Made by a program: the position numbers and the translations under genes. Under the pieces are notes generated by a model. It was not told the origin of the DNA. It searched no databases and saw nothing but the letters and a program-made list of their open reading frames with translations. Positions 1 through 8,006 of a DNA stretch of 31,624 nucleotides are shown here, piece after piece. Source of the DNA: Proteobacteria bacterium UBA4656 (GTDB lineage: Bacteria; Pseudomonadota; Gammaproteobacteria; Xanthomonadales; Ahniellaceae); the NCBI GenBank assembly GCA_002405525.1, contig DHLY01000054.1, positions 71,252-102,875 of the forward strand, written 5' to 3'. How positions within the stretch are numbered: the stretch's first letter is position 1; every line of letters starts with the position of its first letter.

Positions 1-2146
1 GCGCGGGATCGTTCGCGCGCCAGGCGAATGCCACCACCTCGCAGTCGCGCAGTTCGAGTTCGATGCGTCCCCACGGGACGCGCTGCACGGCGGCGGGATC
101 GAAGGCATCGAAACGCGCGCCGCGCGTGGCCAGCACCGGATCGAATACCAGGCGATCGCCGCTGCGCACGCCGTTGCCGCCGCTCAGCCACAGTGGCGCA
201 CCCGCGGCATCGAAGCCGAACACGCCGAGGAAGGTCGTGGACGCACCACCGCGCACCTGCTCCTGCAGCACGAAACCCTGGCCCTCCACGCCGTCGAAGG
301 CGTAGATGCCGCCGCGCGCACCGGCGCGCGGATCGCCGACGCCGCCCGACGCACGCGCCGCGCTGGAGACCCCGTCGCGCGAGGCCACCAGCCGGCGCAG
401 CGCCAACTCGCCGCTGCCGCCGTGCAGGCCGGCAAATCGCAGTCGCGCGGTGACCGCGAACGGGTCGGTGTTGCCGGGGGTTTCCTCGAACACCACTTCG
501 ACGCGGCCGAGGCGCGCGCGCTGCACCGGCGCGGTGCCAAGGAAGCGCCCACCCGCCACCTCGACCAGTTCATCGACCACGAAGCCATCGCCCTGCGCGA
601 GCCCGAGCCCGCTGAACCAGCGCTGCGCCCCGCCACCCGCGGGGCCCGCCGCATAGGTGTACCAACTGAACACCACGCGTTGCGGAAAGGCGTTCTCGGT
701 CGGCTCCAGCGTGCGGTCGAGTTCCTCGATCACGAAGCCCTCGCCGCCGCGCGCGGGATCGAACCAGATCCCCGAGCGCGACACCGCGGTTGCTGGCCGA
801 CGCGGCAACAGCGGTGCCGGCACCGCCGGCAGCGCGGCATCCGCGCTGGCGGCGACGTCGATGCGGCAGTCGGCCGCCGGCGCCCCGCTCGACAGGCACC
901 GCTGGCGCAGATCGGCCACCGTCGGCCGGCGTCCGTCCGCCACCCACTGGCGCAGCGCGTTCCAGCCGGTTTCCAGCTCCGCGCGACGGAAGCCGCAGTG
1001 CGAGCGTTCCTGCTCGGTGACGATCGCCGACACCAGGCCCGGTGTGTCGAAGCCCGGCGCGCCGAGCGGCAGCGGCGCGCCGCGATAGCGGCTGCGCAAC
1101 TGCCGCTGGTGCCAGGGTGCGACCAGTTCGTCGCCGCTGGTGTGCAGGCTCAGCACCGGTGCGGCGCCGAAGCCCTGCGCGTTGGAGACCTCCAGCAGCC
1201 GCAAGCGCGCGAAGCGGTCGGCGGCCACCCGGCGCACGCGCGCATCGATGTCCGAGGCCGCGGCATCCGCCGGTGGCAGCGCGCTCGCGTACGCGGTCCA
1301 GCGGTTGTCGAACGGACTCAGACCGGCCGCCTTGTCCGGCGCGCGCACCACCTCCCCCAGACCGAAGGTGGCGTAGGCGAGGTTGGTGAGCAGGAAATCC
1401 TCGTCCTGGATGCCGCTGAGCGCCTGCACCTGCGCCAGCCGGCCACGCTGCGCGGACGTGCGCAGGAACGGCGGCAACGTCACGCCGAGGCACTGCGTGA
1501 TGCGCGCGGCGGTGCGCACCGCGGGGTCGCTGCGCCCGCTCAGTTCCAGCTGCAACGGGATGTCGGCGAGGTTCATCGCCCAATCGAGCGGCGCATCGCC
1601 GGTCAGCAGCTCGCCACCGCCGACCCCGGCGCAGGTGGCGTCGTAGACCATGCGCAGGTCGAAGCCGGAATCCCAGGCCCGCGCGCCGTCGGCCGGCGGG
1701 CACAGTGCGTAGACGCCGGCGATGCGGCCGCGGAAGCGCCAGTCCTCGCCCATCCGCAGCGAGACCAGTCCACCCATCGAGCCGCCCACCGCGTAGACCG
1801 GGCCCGCGCGACCGAAGCGTGCCTCGAACGCCGCCAGCAGCCGCGCGTTGTCCTCGATCGCCACGTACGGACCCCAGCCGCGCGTGCGGTAGCCGCTGGC
1901 CGCGACCGCGAAGCCCTGCTGCAACTGCAGGCCCACCAGCGGGCCGAAGTCGGGGTCGTCGTCGATGTCGAGGTTGTAGCCGTGGTTGACCACCACCAGC
2001 GGATCGCCCGCGCGCCAGCCCGCCGGCACGCGCGCGGCGACCACCGCGCCGCCCTCGGTGGTGGCGCGCCAGGACTGCTCGCCCTGTTGCGCCACGGCGG
2101 GTGCGGTGGCGGCGAGCAGCAGGGCGAGCAGGATGGTGCGGGGCAT
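1..2146 (-). CDS. Secreted alpha/beta-hydrolase (esterase/peptidase type) with duplicated C-terminal module, 3' end outside window
   Basis: An uninterrupted frame runs from ATG at 2146 to the left edge, giving 715 visible residues with no stop, so the C-terminus is missing. Residues 1-20 form a signal peptide (hydrophobic run ending AVAQ), pointing to export. An HG oxyanion-type motif (NHGY, about residues 54-57) precedes a nucleophile elbow GGSMGG with Ser123. Asp339 (SGDE) and His383 (RSHCGF) lie where the remaining triad residues are expected. After about residue 455 come two related modules, one beginning SGIWFDPARGGEGF (about 458) and one GGIYAFDGVEGQGF (about 612). The fold and triad are clear but the substrate is not; an esterase or a peptidase would both fit. 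The gene is divergent from oleA across a 159-base gap, and I see no strong ribosome site at this start. Confidence 0.8.
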   Translation of the reverse strand, partial: MPRTILLALLLAATAPAVAQQGEQSWRATTEGGAVVAARVPAGWRAGDPLVVVNHGYNLDIDDDPDFGPLVGLQLQQGFAVAASGYRTRGWGPYVAIEDNARLLAAFEARFGRAGPVYAVGGSMGGLVSLRMGEDWRFRGRIAGVYALCPPADGARAWDSGFDLRMVYDATCAGVGGGELLTGDAPLDWAMNLADIPLQLELSGRSDPAVRTAARITQCLGVTLPPFLRTSAQRGRLAQVQALSGIQDEDFLLTNLAYATFGLGEVVRAPDKAAGLSPFDNRWTAYASALPPADAAASDIDARVRRVAADRFARLRLLEVSNAQGFGAAPVLSLHTSGDELVAPWHQRQLRSRYRGAPLPLGAPGFDTPGLVSAIVTEQERSHCGFRRAELETGWNALRQWVADGRRPTVADLRQRCLSSGAPAADCRIDVAASADAALPAVPAPLLPRRPATAVSRSGIWFDPARGGEGFVIEELDRTLEPTENAFPQRVVFSWYTYAAGPAGGGAQRWFSGLGLAQGDGFVVDELVEVAGGRFLGTAPVQRARLGRVEVVFEETPGNTDPFAVTARLRFAGLHGGSGELALRRLVASRDGVSSAARASGGVGDPRAGARGGIYAFDGVEGQGFVLQEQVRGGASTTFLGVFGFDAAGAPLWLSGGNGVRSGDRLVFDPVLATRGARFDAFDPAAVQRVPWGRIELELRDCEVVAFAWRANDPA

Positions 2147-2241
2147 CGCGAGGCGGTGCATTCGGCGCGGGACCGGCGGTTCGGGGAAACCAGACTACGC
2201 CCTCGCCGATGAACCGCGCCCGGACCGGCGTCGCGGCGCGC

Positions 2242-2274
2242 TTGGTTGCGGCCTCCCGGCCTTCCCGTTACCGT
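2242..2274 (+). promoter_or_regulatory. Possible sigma-70-like promoter for oleA
   Basis: In the gap between the divergent hydrolase and oleA, TTGCGG (2246-2251) is followed after 17 bases by TACCGT (2269-2274). Each matches only about half of the consensus. The implied start of transcription would be near 2281, leaving a leader of about 25 bases before the oleA ATG. This is a weak match in GC-rich DNA. Confidence 0.22.
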
Positions 2275-2305
2275 GCCGGCCTCGTCGCATCTCCGGGACC
2301 GCCCC

Positions 2306-3322
2306 ATGCTCTACAAGCACGTCGTCATCGCCTCCGTGGCCCATGTCGAAGCGCCGATCCGCCTGTCCTCGGCCGACATCATGGAGCGACTGGGGCCGAC
2401 CCTGGAGCGGTTCGGCATCCGCGACAACCTCCTCGAGGATGTGGCGGGCATCAGCGCGCGGCGCATCTGGGACGGTCCCGTGCAGCCCTCGGACGCGGCC
2501 ACCCTGGCCGCACAGAAGGCGATCGCCGAGAGCGGCGTGCCGCACGAGAAGATCGGCATCCTGGTCAACACCTCGGTCTCGCGCGACTACCTCGAGCCCA
2601 GCACGGCCTCGATCGTGCACGGCAACCTCGGGCTGGCCGACACCTGCCAGAACTTCGACGTCGGTAACGCCTGCCTCGGCTTCCTCAACGGCATGGACAT
2701 CGCCGCGCGGATGATCGAGCGCGGCGACATCGAGTACGCGTTGATCGTCAACGGCGAGGCCAGCAACGAGATCGCCGAGAAGACCATCGCGCGCATGCTG
2801 CGTCCGGACGTGACGCCGGACGACTTCCGCAACGAGTTCGCCTCGCTCACGCTGGGGTCGGGCGCCGCCGCGATGGTGATGGGGCGCGCCGAACTGCTGC
2901 CCGACGGCCATCGCTTCCTCGGCAGCGTGACCCGTGCGGCGACCAACTTCTCGCACCTGTGCCGCGGCAACATGGACCGCATGGTCACCGACACCCGCAC
3001 CCTGCTGGTGGAGGGCCTCAAGCTCGCCGGCAAGACCTTCCAGGCCGCGCGCGCGGCGATGGGCTGGGCGGTGGGCGAACTCGACGAGTTCGTGATCCAC
3101 CAGGTCAGCAAGGTGCACACCGCCGCGCTGGTCGAACTGCTCGGCATCGACCCGAAGAAAGTGCTCACCGTGTTCCCCGAGTACGGCAACGTGGGCCCGG
3201 CTTCGGTGCCGATCGCGCTGTCCAAGCTGAAGGAACTCGGGCGCCTGAAGAAGGGCAGCCGTGTCGCCCTGCTCGGCATCGGGTCGGGCCTGAACTGCTC
3301 GATGGCCGAAGTCGTCTGGTAG
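2306..3322 (+). CDS. oleA: OleA, acyl-CoA condensing thiolase-fold enzyme of olefin biosynthesis
   Basis: OleA joins two long-chain acyl-CoAs head to head (non-decarboxylative Claisen condensation) to give a 2-alkyl-3-ketoacid, the first step of long-chain olefin synthesis. I chose the ATG at 2306 because it gives 338 residues beginning MLYKHV, the same length and opening as my memory of the Xanthomonas campestris protein; an upstream in-frame ATG at 2246 would add 20 unrelated residues. Visible active-site residues are Cys123 (NACLGF), Glu97 in SRDYLEPST, His265 (FVIHQ) and Asn295 (YGNVGP). These equal Cys143, Glu117, His285 and Asn315 in the tagged numbering used for the crystal structures. 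The C-terminal GIGSGLNCSMAEVVW is typical. oleB follows after 22 bases on the same strand. Function is by strong family resemblance. Confidence 0.95.
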   Translation: MLYKHVVIASVAHVEAPIRLSSADIMERLGPTLERFGIRDNLLEDVAGISARRIWDGPVQPSDAATLAAQKAIAESGVPHEKIGILVNTSVSRDYLEPSTASIVHGNLGLADTCQNFDVGNACLGFLNGMDIAARMIERGDIEYALIVNGEASNEIAEKTIARMLRPDVTPDDFRNEFASLTLGSGAAAMVMGRAELLPDGHRFLGSVTRAATNFSHLCRGNMDRMVTDTRTLLVEGLKLAGKTFQAARAAMGWAVGELDEFVIHQVSKVHTAALVELLGIDPKKVLTVFPEYGNVGPASVPIALSKLKELGRLKKGSRVALLGIGSGLNCSMAEVVW

Positions 3323-3344
3323 TCCAGCCGCGCCGCGACTCAAC

Positions 3345-4250
3345 GTGAGCCGCTTGCCGGACTGGCCGGGCGCCACCGGGCGCCGCTTCGAGCGCGCCGA
3401 CCGGCTCGTGCAGCACTACGTCGACCGCGGCAGCGGCGAACCGGTGCTGATGCTGCACGGCAACCCCTCGTGGTCGTGGTACTGGCGGCACCTGATCGAC
3501 GGGCTCGCCGACCGCCACCGCTGCATCGCGCCGGACTGGATCGGCATGGGCCTGTCCGACAAGCCCGGCGACGACCGCTACCGCTACACCCTCGCCTCGC
3601 GCATCGACGACCTCGAGCAGCTCTACCAGCACCTGGTGCGCGACCGCGGGCTGCCGCCGAACGGGCTCACGCTGGCGGTGCACGACTGGGGCGGCATGAT
3701 CGGCCTGGCCTGGGCGGTGCGCCATCCCGAGCGCGTCGCGCGCCTGGTGATCACGAACACCGGCGGCTTTCCCAATCCCAAGGGCCAGCGCCTGCCGTTC
3801 GCGCTGAAACTCGGCCGCGACAGCGCGCTCGGCGCGCTGCTGATCCGCGGCTTCAACGCCTTCGCCGGCGGTGCCACGCGGTTGGCGACCGTGAAGCCGA
3901 TGCCGGCCGAGGTGCGCGCGGCGTACACCGCGCCCTACGATTCCTGGGCCCACCGCATCGCGACCCTGCGCTTCGTGCAGGACATCCCGCTGGGCCCCGG
4001 CGACCCCGCGTGGGCGATCGTGGAGGAAACCGGGCGCGGCCTGCACGCGCTGGCCGACCGGCCGATCCTGCTCGGCTGGGGCCTGCGCGACTTCGTGTTC
4101 GACCGCGCCTTCTACGACGAGTTCGTGCGCCGCTTCCCCGCCGCGCAGCGCTTCGCGTACGAGGATGCCGGCCACTACGTGCTCGAAGACGCGCACGCGC
4201 GTCTGGTGCCCGAGGTGCGCCGCTTCCTCGCCGCGAATCCGCTGCCCTAG
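3345..4250 (+). CDS. oleB: OleB, beta-lactone decarboxylase (haloalkane-dehalogenase-fold alpha/beta hydrolase)
   Basis: OleB removes CO2 from the cis-beta-lactone made by OleC to release the olefin. The 301-residue protein starts at GTG 3345, 22 bases after the oleA stop. It shows HGNPSWSW (about 38-45), the nucleophile elbow VHDWGG with Asp114, an acid in GLRDF (Asp249) and the general base in AGHYVLED (His277). The Asn in HGNP and the Trp after Asp114 are the halide-binding positions of haloalkane dehalogenases, so sequence searches may mislabel it as one; OleB proteins share them. The position directly after oleA, and the presence of oleC and oleD nearby, decide the assignment. It is a separate protein here, not an OleBC fusion. 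Confidence 0.92.
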   Translation: MSRLPDWPGATGRRFERADRLVQHYVDRGSGEPVLMLHGNPSWSWYWRHLIDGLADRHRCIAPDWIGMGLSDKPGDDRYRYTLASRIDDLEQLYQHLVRDRGLPPNGLTLAVHDWGGMIGLAWAVRHPERVARLVITNTGGFPNPKGQRLPFALKLGRDSALGALLIRGFNAFAGGATRLATVKPMPAEVRAAYTAPYDSWAHRIATLRFVQDIPLGPGDPAWAIVEETGRGLHALADRPILLGWGLRDFVFDRAFYDEFVRRFPAAQRFAYEDAGHYVLEDAHARLVPEVRRFLAANPLP

Positions 4251-4275
4251 GCGCCCGCCGGGCGCGAGCGAGCCT

Positions 4276-4361
4276 GTGGGAGCGAGCACCGCTCGCGACC
4301 GCCACCTCGCAGGTTGCGGCAAGAAGCCGATTCAGCGGTCGCGAGCGGTGCTCGCTCCCAC
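4276..4361. repeat. REP-like perfect inverted repeat between oleB and the PhoD-like gene
   Basis: Two 27-base arms (4276-4302 and 4335-4361) are perfect reverse complements separated by 32 bases. Each outer end reads GTGGGAGCGAGC on its own strand, and each arm can fold on itself (for example CGAGC-GGT-GCTCG in the right arm). This is the layout of paired REP elements. It sits where oleB and the opposing phosphodiesterase gene converge, so it could block read-through in both directions, but there is no T-tract, so I do not call it a standard terminator. Two other elements with related ends lie near 9870 and 15310. Confidence 0.75.
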
Positions 4362-4406
4362 GCATCCGCTCCGGCACGCTTGCTTCCGCCAGGCAGGCAC
4401 CGGCGC

Positions 4407-5498
4407 TCAGCGCGGCGCGAGCGTGTCCAGCGGCACCTCGCGGCGCAGCAGCTGCGCGCCGTCGACGTCGCGCAGCGACAGGGCGATGCGTCGTGCGTCC
4501 CAATCGACCTCGACCAGCCCGAAGTTCGCCACCCGGTGCGCCGCGCCCACCCGCAGCGCATTCGGCACCGCGACATGCCACTCCTCGGTCAGCCCGCTGC
4601 TGGTGAGGTCGTGCATCGGGTAGGGCACGTTGGCGTCGAGCACGGTCAGCTCCCCGTAGTGCGTGTCGCCAGACAGGAACACCACGCCGCGCGCGCCGCT
4701 GCGGCGGATCGCATCGAACAGGCGCGCCTGGTCGCGCGGATAGTTGATCCACGCTTCCCAGCCCGGGAAGTCCGCCAGCACCTGCAGGCTGGAGCCGATC
4801 AGGCGCACCTCGGCCGGCTCGCGCAACTGCGCTTCCAGCCATGCCCACTGCGCCTCGCCCAGCATGCTCGCCGCCGGATCGGGATTGCGTGCGTACGGGC
4901 CCGGCATCGGCGCGTCCGGGGCCCGGCGCGCCTCGCGGCGCGCCCAGCGCTCGTAGGCCTCGTAGGTGCCCCAGCGCGGATCGACCGTGATCGGCGTGCG
5001 GTTCCAGCGCAGGTCGAGCAGGATCAGCTGCACGCGCTTGCCGGGCGGGCCGAACACGCGTGCGTCGTAGATGCCGTCGCGACGCACGCGCGGCGAGTCG
5101 GCGGGTTCGCCCCAGAAGCGCAGGAACGCGGCGCGGCTGGCCTCCTTCATCGGGTACTCGGCGCCGGCGTCGTTCTCGCCGTAGTCGTGGTCGTCCCAGG
5201 TGGCGAACAGCGGCACCTGCGCGCGCAGCCGCGCGAAACCCTCGATCGCACCCAGGCGCGCGTACTTCGCCGCCAGCACCGCCGGGTCGCGCGTATCGCC
5301 GTAGATGTTGTCGCCGAGGAACACGAAGGCCTGCGGCCTGGCCGCCAGCACCGCGTCCCAGATCGGTTGCGGCTTGTCCTCCTTGCCGCAGGAGCCGAAC
5401 GCGACGCGGGTCAGCAGCGTGTCGGCGGGCAGCACCACGTCGGCGCGCGCCGCATGGGCAAGCAGCAGGACGGCGAGCGCGAAGGCGACCAGGCGCAT
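4407..5498 (-). CDS. PhoD-like alkaline phosphatase/phosphodiesterase, exported
   Basis: This is a metallophosphoesterase of the PhoD type, expected to cleave phosphate mono- or diesters outside the cytoplasm. The ATG at 5498 gives 363 residues and is preceded by GGAGGATTCCCG, a good ribosome site; an in-frame ATG 29 codons earlier lacks this and would bury the signal peptide. Residues 1-19 (MRLVAFALAVLLLAHAARA) are a signal peptide. Metal-binding motifs in order are AFGSCG, FLGDNIYGDT, TWDDHDYGEND and LSGDTHYGEL. It follows the TonB-dependent receptor on the same strand after 103 bases and converges with oleB. The pairing suggests that the receptor and enzyme handle a phosphorylated substrate together, which is inference. 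Confidence 0.85.
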   Translation of the reverse strand: MRLVAFALAVLLLAHAARADVVLPADTLLTRVAFGSCGKEDKPQPIWDAVLAARPQAFVFLGDNIYGDTRDPAVLAAKYARLGAIEGFARLRAQVPLFATWDDHDYGENDAGAEYPMKEASRAAFLRFWGEPADSPRVRRDGIYDARVFGPPGKRVQLILLDLRWNRTPITVDPRWGTYEAYERWARREARRAPDAPMPGPYARNPDPAASMLGEAQWAWLEAQLREPAEVRLIGSSLQVLADFPGWEAWINYPRDQARLFDAIRRSGARGVVFLSGDTHYGELTVLDANVPYPMHDLTSSGLTEEWHVAVPNALRVGAAHRVANFGLVEVDWDARRIALSLRDVDGAQLLRREVPLDTLAPR

Positions 5499-5519
5499 CG
5501 GGAATCCTCCGGAAACGCG

Positions 5520-5544
5520 CGCGGCGCCGGGTCGCGGCGCCGCG
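5520..5544 (-). terminator. GC hairpin between receptor and phosphodiesterase genes
   Basis: A perfect 10-base stem (5520-5529 with 5535-5544) and a 5-base loop lie between the stop of the receptor gene and the ribosome site of the PhoD-like gene. Read on the minus strand it is followed only by a short TTT. It may lower transcription into the downstream gene, or protect transcript ends, rather than terminate fully. Confidence 0.3.
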
Positions 5545-5601
5545 GGGTGGTGGAAGTGCGCCGGACCGCCCTCGGTGGCAGCCACGACGCGGGGGAGCGG
5601 C

Positions 5602-7830
5602 TCAGAACGTGGCGTCGAGGGTCAGGAACACCTGCCGCGGCGCGCCGGTCAGCAGGGTGTAGTTGAGCCCGTCGGGGTCGGAGGTCACGAAGCCGTTGCT
5701 GCCGACGGTGGCGAAGTACTCCTCGTCGAGCAGGTTCGACACGTTGAACTGCGCGCGCAGGGTCTCGGCGAAGCCGACGCGGCCGAAGTCGTAGCCGATG
5801 GTGCCGTCCACCACCCAGAAGTCGTCGACCCTGGAGTCGTTGAGGTAGGTGATGAAGCGCTCGTCGGTGTACTTCACGCCCAGCCGGAAATCGAAGCCGG
5901 CCCAGCGGTAGGTCGCTTCGCCCGCGAACAGCACTTCGGGGGCGTCGACCACCTGCTTGCCGTCGGCCGGCACCACGTTGTTGCCGTCGAGGTAATCGGA
6001 GCGGTACTCGGAGTCGTTGTAGGACAGCGAGCCGAACAGGTCGAAGTCTTCCGTCACGCGCCACTGCGCGGCGAGCTCGGCGCCGGTCGAGCGCACCTCG
6101 CCGACGTTGGCGAAGGCGCCCGGGCAGCCGACGATGCCGGCGCAGCGCGAGATGCCGAGCAGGCGGTCGTCGAAGTCCACGCTGTACAGCGCGGCCGAGG
6201 CATCCAGCGTGTCGCCCACCCAGCGCACGCCGGCTTCCAGCGTGCGCGAGGACTCCGGCTCGAGGGTGTCGGCGAACAGGTCGAAGGCCGACTGCGAGGT
6301 CGAGAACGGCCCGCTCACGCCGGCGCGCAGCGCGCCGAGGTTTTCCGCGTAGGAGGCGAACACTTCGGCATCGTCGCTGAACTTCCAGCGCACGCCGGCC
6401 TGCGGCACGAAGTTGTCCTTGGTCTCCAGCTCGCCCTGCGCGCGGGTGCCGATGATGCGCCGCGCCTCGACGTCGACGTCGATCGCCTTGAAGCCGAGGT
6501 CCACCAGCAGGTTGCCGTCGGCCAGCGTGATGCGGTCGGTCAGGTACAGCTGGCGGGTGTCGACCTCGAAGCGCTGGCGGAACACGCGCACGTCGGGGTT
6601 GCGGTAGAAGAAGCCCTCGTCCGGCGGGTTGTCGATCGACAGCGCGTAGAAGTTGCGCTGCAAGCCGTGGGTGTTGCTCTCGACCCAGAAGCCGGCCTCG
6701 ATGCGGTGGATGCCGAAGTCGAAGCTGGCGCGGCCGAGGCCGCCGATGCGCTCGATGTCGTACTCGGTGGTGCGCATCGAGATCGGCAGGCTCGGCGAGG
6801 ACGGCGCATACGGCGTGGCCCAGTGGCCCTGGCCCTCGTTGGTGTGGATGTAGGCGGTGCCGGCCAGCGAGAACGCATCGCCGGACGGCAGGTCGAGCGA
6901 AAGGTAGGCGAGATTGTCGTCGCGCAGGCCGCGCGCGATGTAGTACGCATCGTCCAGCGTCTCCACCCCGCCGGTGAACTGCCCGCGGGCGGCGGCGATC
7001 GCGCGCTGCCAGTCGCGCGCGTAGTTGTCCCAGTCGTAACCGAGGCGATCGGCCGATTCCAGCGACAGGTCGGCGTAATCGGTCTCGTCGCGGCGCGAGG
7101 TGGCGACGTAGCCGGTCAGGCGCAGGGCGTCGATGTCCCAGGTGAACTTGCCGTTGAACTGGGTCTGCTCCTGCGGGCCGAAGCCCTTCCACTTGTCGGC
7201 GTCGGACCACGACGCGGACAGATACATCCCGAAGCCCTCGTTGATGCCGGTGTCGAGCCGGCCGAACACGCGGCGCGCGCTGTCGCTGCCGACCGTGAAC
7301 GCGGTGCGCGCGGTGTAGTCGGGCAGCGGGTCGGCGCTGAAGAACTCGATCGTGCCGCCGAGGTTGTTGGTCGAGGCCGCGCCCACCGAACCCGAGCCCT
7401 GCGCGAGTTCCGCGCGGCCGAGGTTCTCCGAGATCACCGCGCGGCTGACGTGCAGGCCGTTGAAGTTGCCGTAGGACATGTCGCCCAGCGGCACGCCGTC
7501 GAGGGTGAAGCCGAGCTGGTTCTGGTTGAAGCCGCGGATGCCCAGGCGCGCCGACCACTCGTAGGCGCCCCAGGGATCGGCCGACTGGAAGTTCACGCCG
7601 GGCAGCTTGGCCAGCACCTTGAGCGGGCTGGTGCCGGCCGGCAGCACGCGCAGGTCCTCGTAGGACAGCTGCTGCACCTGGCGGGTCTCGCCCTCGCCGA
7701 CAACCGAAATCGTCTCCAGTTCGCGCGCTTCGGCTTCGGCGGCGGGTTCGGCGGCGGGTTCGGCCATCGCGGCGGGGGCGGCCAGCGCGGCGAGGATGGC
7801 GAGCGCAAGCGTGCGCGGCATGGGTTTCAT
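5602..7830 (-). CDS. TonB-dependent outer-membrane receptor
   Basis: A 742-residue outer-membrane receptor for energised uptake of a ligand I cannot name. Residues 1-23 are a signal peptide ending AMA. A TonB-box-like ETISVVG lies at 39-45. The plug domain follows (about 50-170, with LGIRGFNQNQLGFTLDGVPLG), then a long barrel rich in alternating aromatic strands. The last residues, VFLTLDATF, end in Phe as outer-membrane barrels do. NVSNLLDEEYF near the C-terminus is the typical final-strand region. The start has an upstream AAGGAACCGCC ribosome site; Met4 is a possible alternative. It is the first gene of a two-gene unit with the PhoD-like enzyme and is divergent from oleC. The pair splits the ole locus. 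Confidence 0.9.
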   Translation of the reverse strand: MKPMPRTLALAILAALAAPAAMAEPAAEPAAEAEARELETISVVGEGETRQVQQLSYEDLRVLPAGTSPLKVLAKLPGVNFQSADPWGAYEWSARLGIRGFNQNQLGFTLDGVPLGDMSYGNFNGLHVSRAVISENLGRAELAQGSGSVGAASTNNLGGTIEFFSADPLPDYTARTAFTVGSDSARRVFGRLDTGINEGFGMYLSASWSDADKWKGFGPQEQTQFNGKFTWDIDALRLTGYVATSRRDETDYADLSLESADRLGYDWDNYARDWQRAIAAARGQFTGGVETLDDAYYIARGLRDDNLAYLSLDLPSGDAFSLAGTAYIHTNEGQGHWATPYAPSSPSLPISMRTTEYDIERIGGLGRASFDFGIHRIEAGFWVESNTHGLQRNFYALSIDNPPDEGFFYRNPDVRVFRQRFEVDTRQLYLTDRITLADGNLLVDLGFKAIDVDVEARRIIGTRAQGELETKDNFVPQAGVRWKFSDDAEVFASYAENLGALRAGVSGPFSTSQSAFDLFADTLEPESSRTLEAGVRWVGDTLDASAALYSVDFDDRLLGISRCAGIVGCPGAFANVGEVRSTGAELAAQWRVTEDFDLFGSLSYNDSEYRSDYLDGNNVVPADGKQVVDAPEVLFAGEATYRWAGFDFRLGVKYTDERFITYLNDSRVDDFWVVDGTIGYDFGRVGFAETLRAQFNVSNLLDEEYFATVGSNGFVTSDPDGLNYTLLTGAPRQVFLTLDATF

Positions 7831-8006
7831 GGCGGTTCCTTGGTCTTGTAGGGTTCGGGGCGCGCCCCGGCCTCGAGGTCCGGCGCGAGCCGCGAATGCT
7901 CGGCGCGCGCCATGACGCCCGCATGGACAGCCGGTTGCGCTCCCATGCGGCGCGCGTGTCGCGGCGATGACAGCCGGCGTGGGAAGATTCTCGACTTGGA
8001 GCCCGC
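7831..8006. promoter_or_regulatory. Divergent promoter region, receptor gene and oleC
   Basis: These 176 bases must hold the promoters of the receptor gene (minus) and of oleC-oleD (plus), since oleC is cut off from oleA-oleB by genes on the other strand. I see a 12-base perfect palindrome GGGGCGCGCCCC at 7857-7868 and two copies of ACAGCCGG (near 7925 and 7970), but no convincing -35/-10 pair. The oleC ATG is preceded by a weak GGAG. Confidence 0.4.

Noticed and set aside
422..2212. Long plus-strand open frame (596 codons) across the first gene
   Set aside because: It is antisense to the hydrolase, is Arg/Ala-rich with no domain, and arises from the high GC. The minus-strand frame has a signal peptide and a full catalytic triad.
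3345..4250. Haloalkane dehalogenase as the function of the alpha/beta hydrolase after oleA
   Set aside because: The fold and halide-site residues fit, but OleB shares them and the neighbouring oleA, oleC and oleD decide for OleB.
4276..4361. Rho-independent terminator
   Set aside because: The 32-base loop and lack of a T-tract do not fit; self-folding arms and related copies elsewhere fit a REP pair better.
5305..7851. Long plus-strand frame (848 codons) opposite the receptor gene
   Set aside because: Its sequence is low-complexity Val/Ala/Gly/His/Arg of the kind produced antisense to GC-rich genes. The receptor on the other strand is unmistakable.
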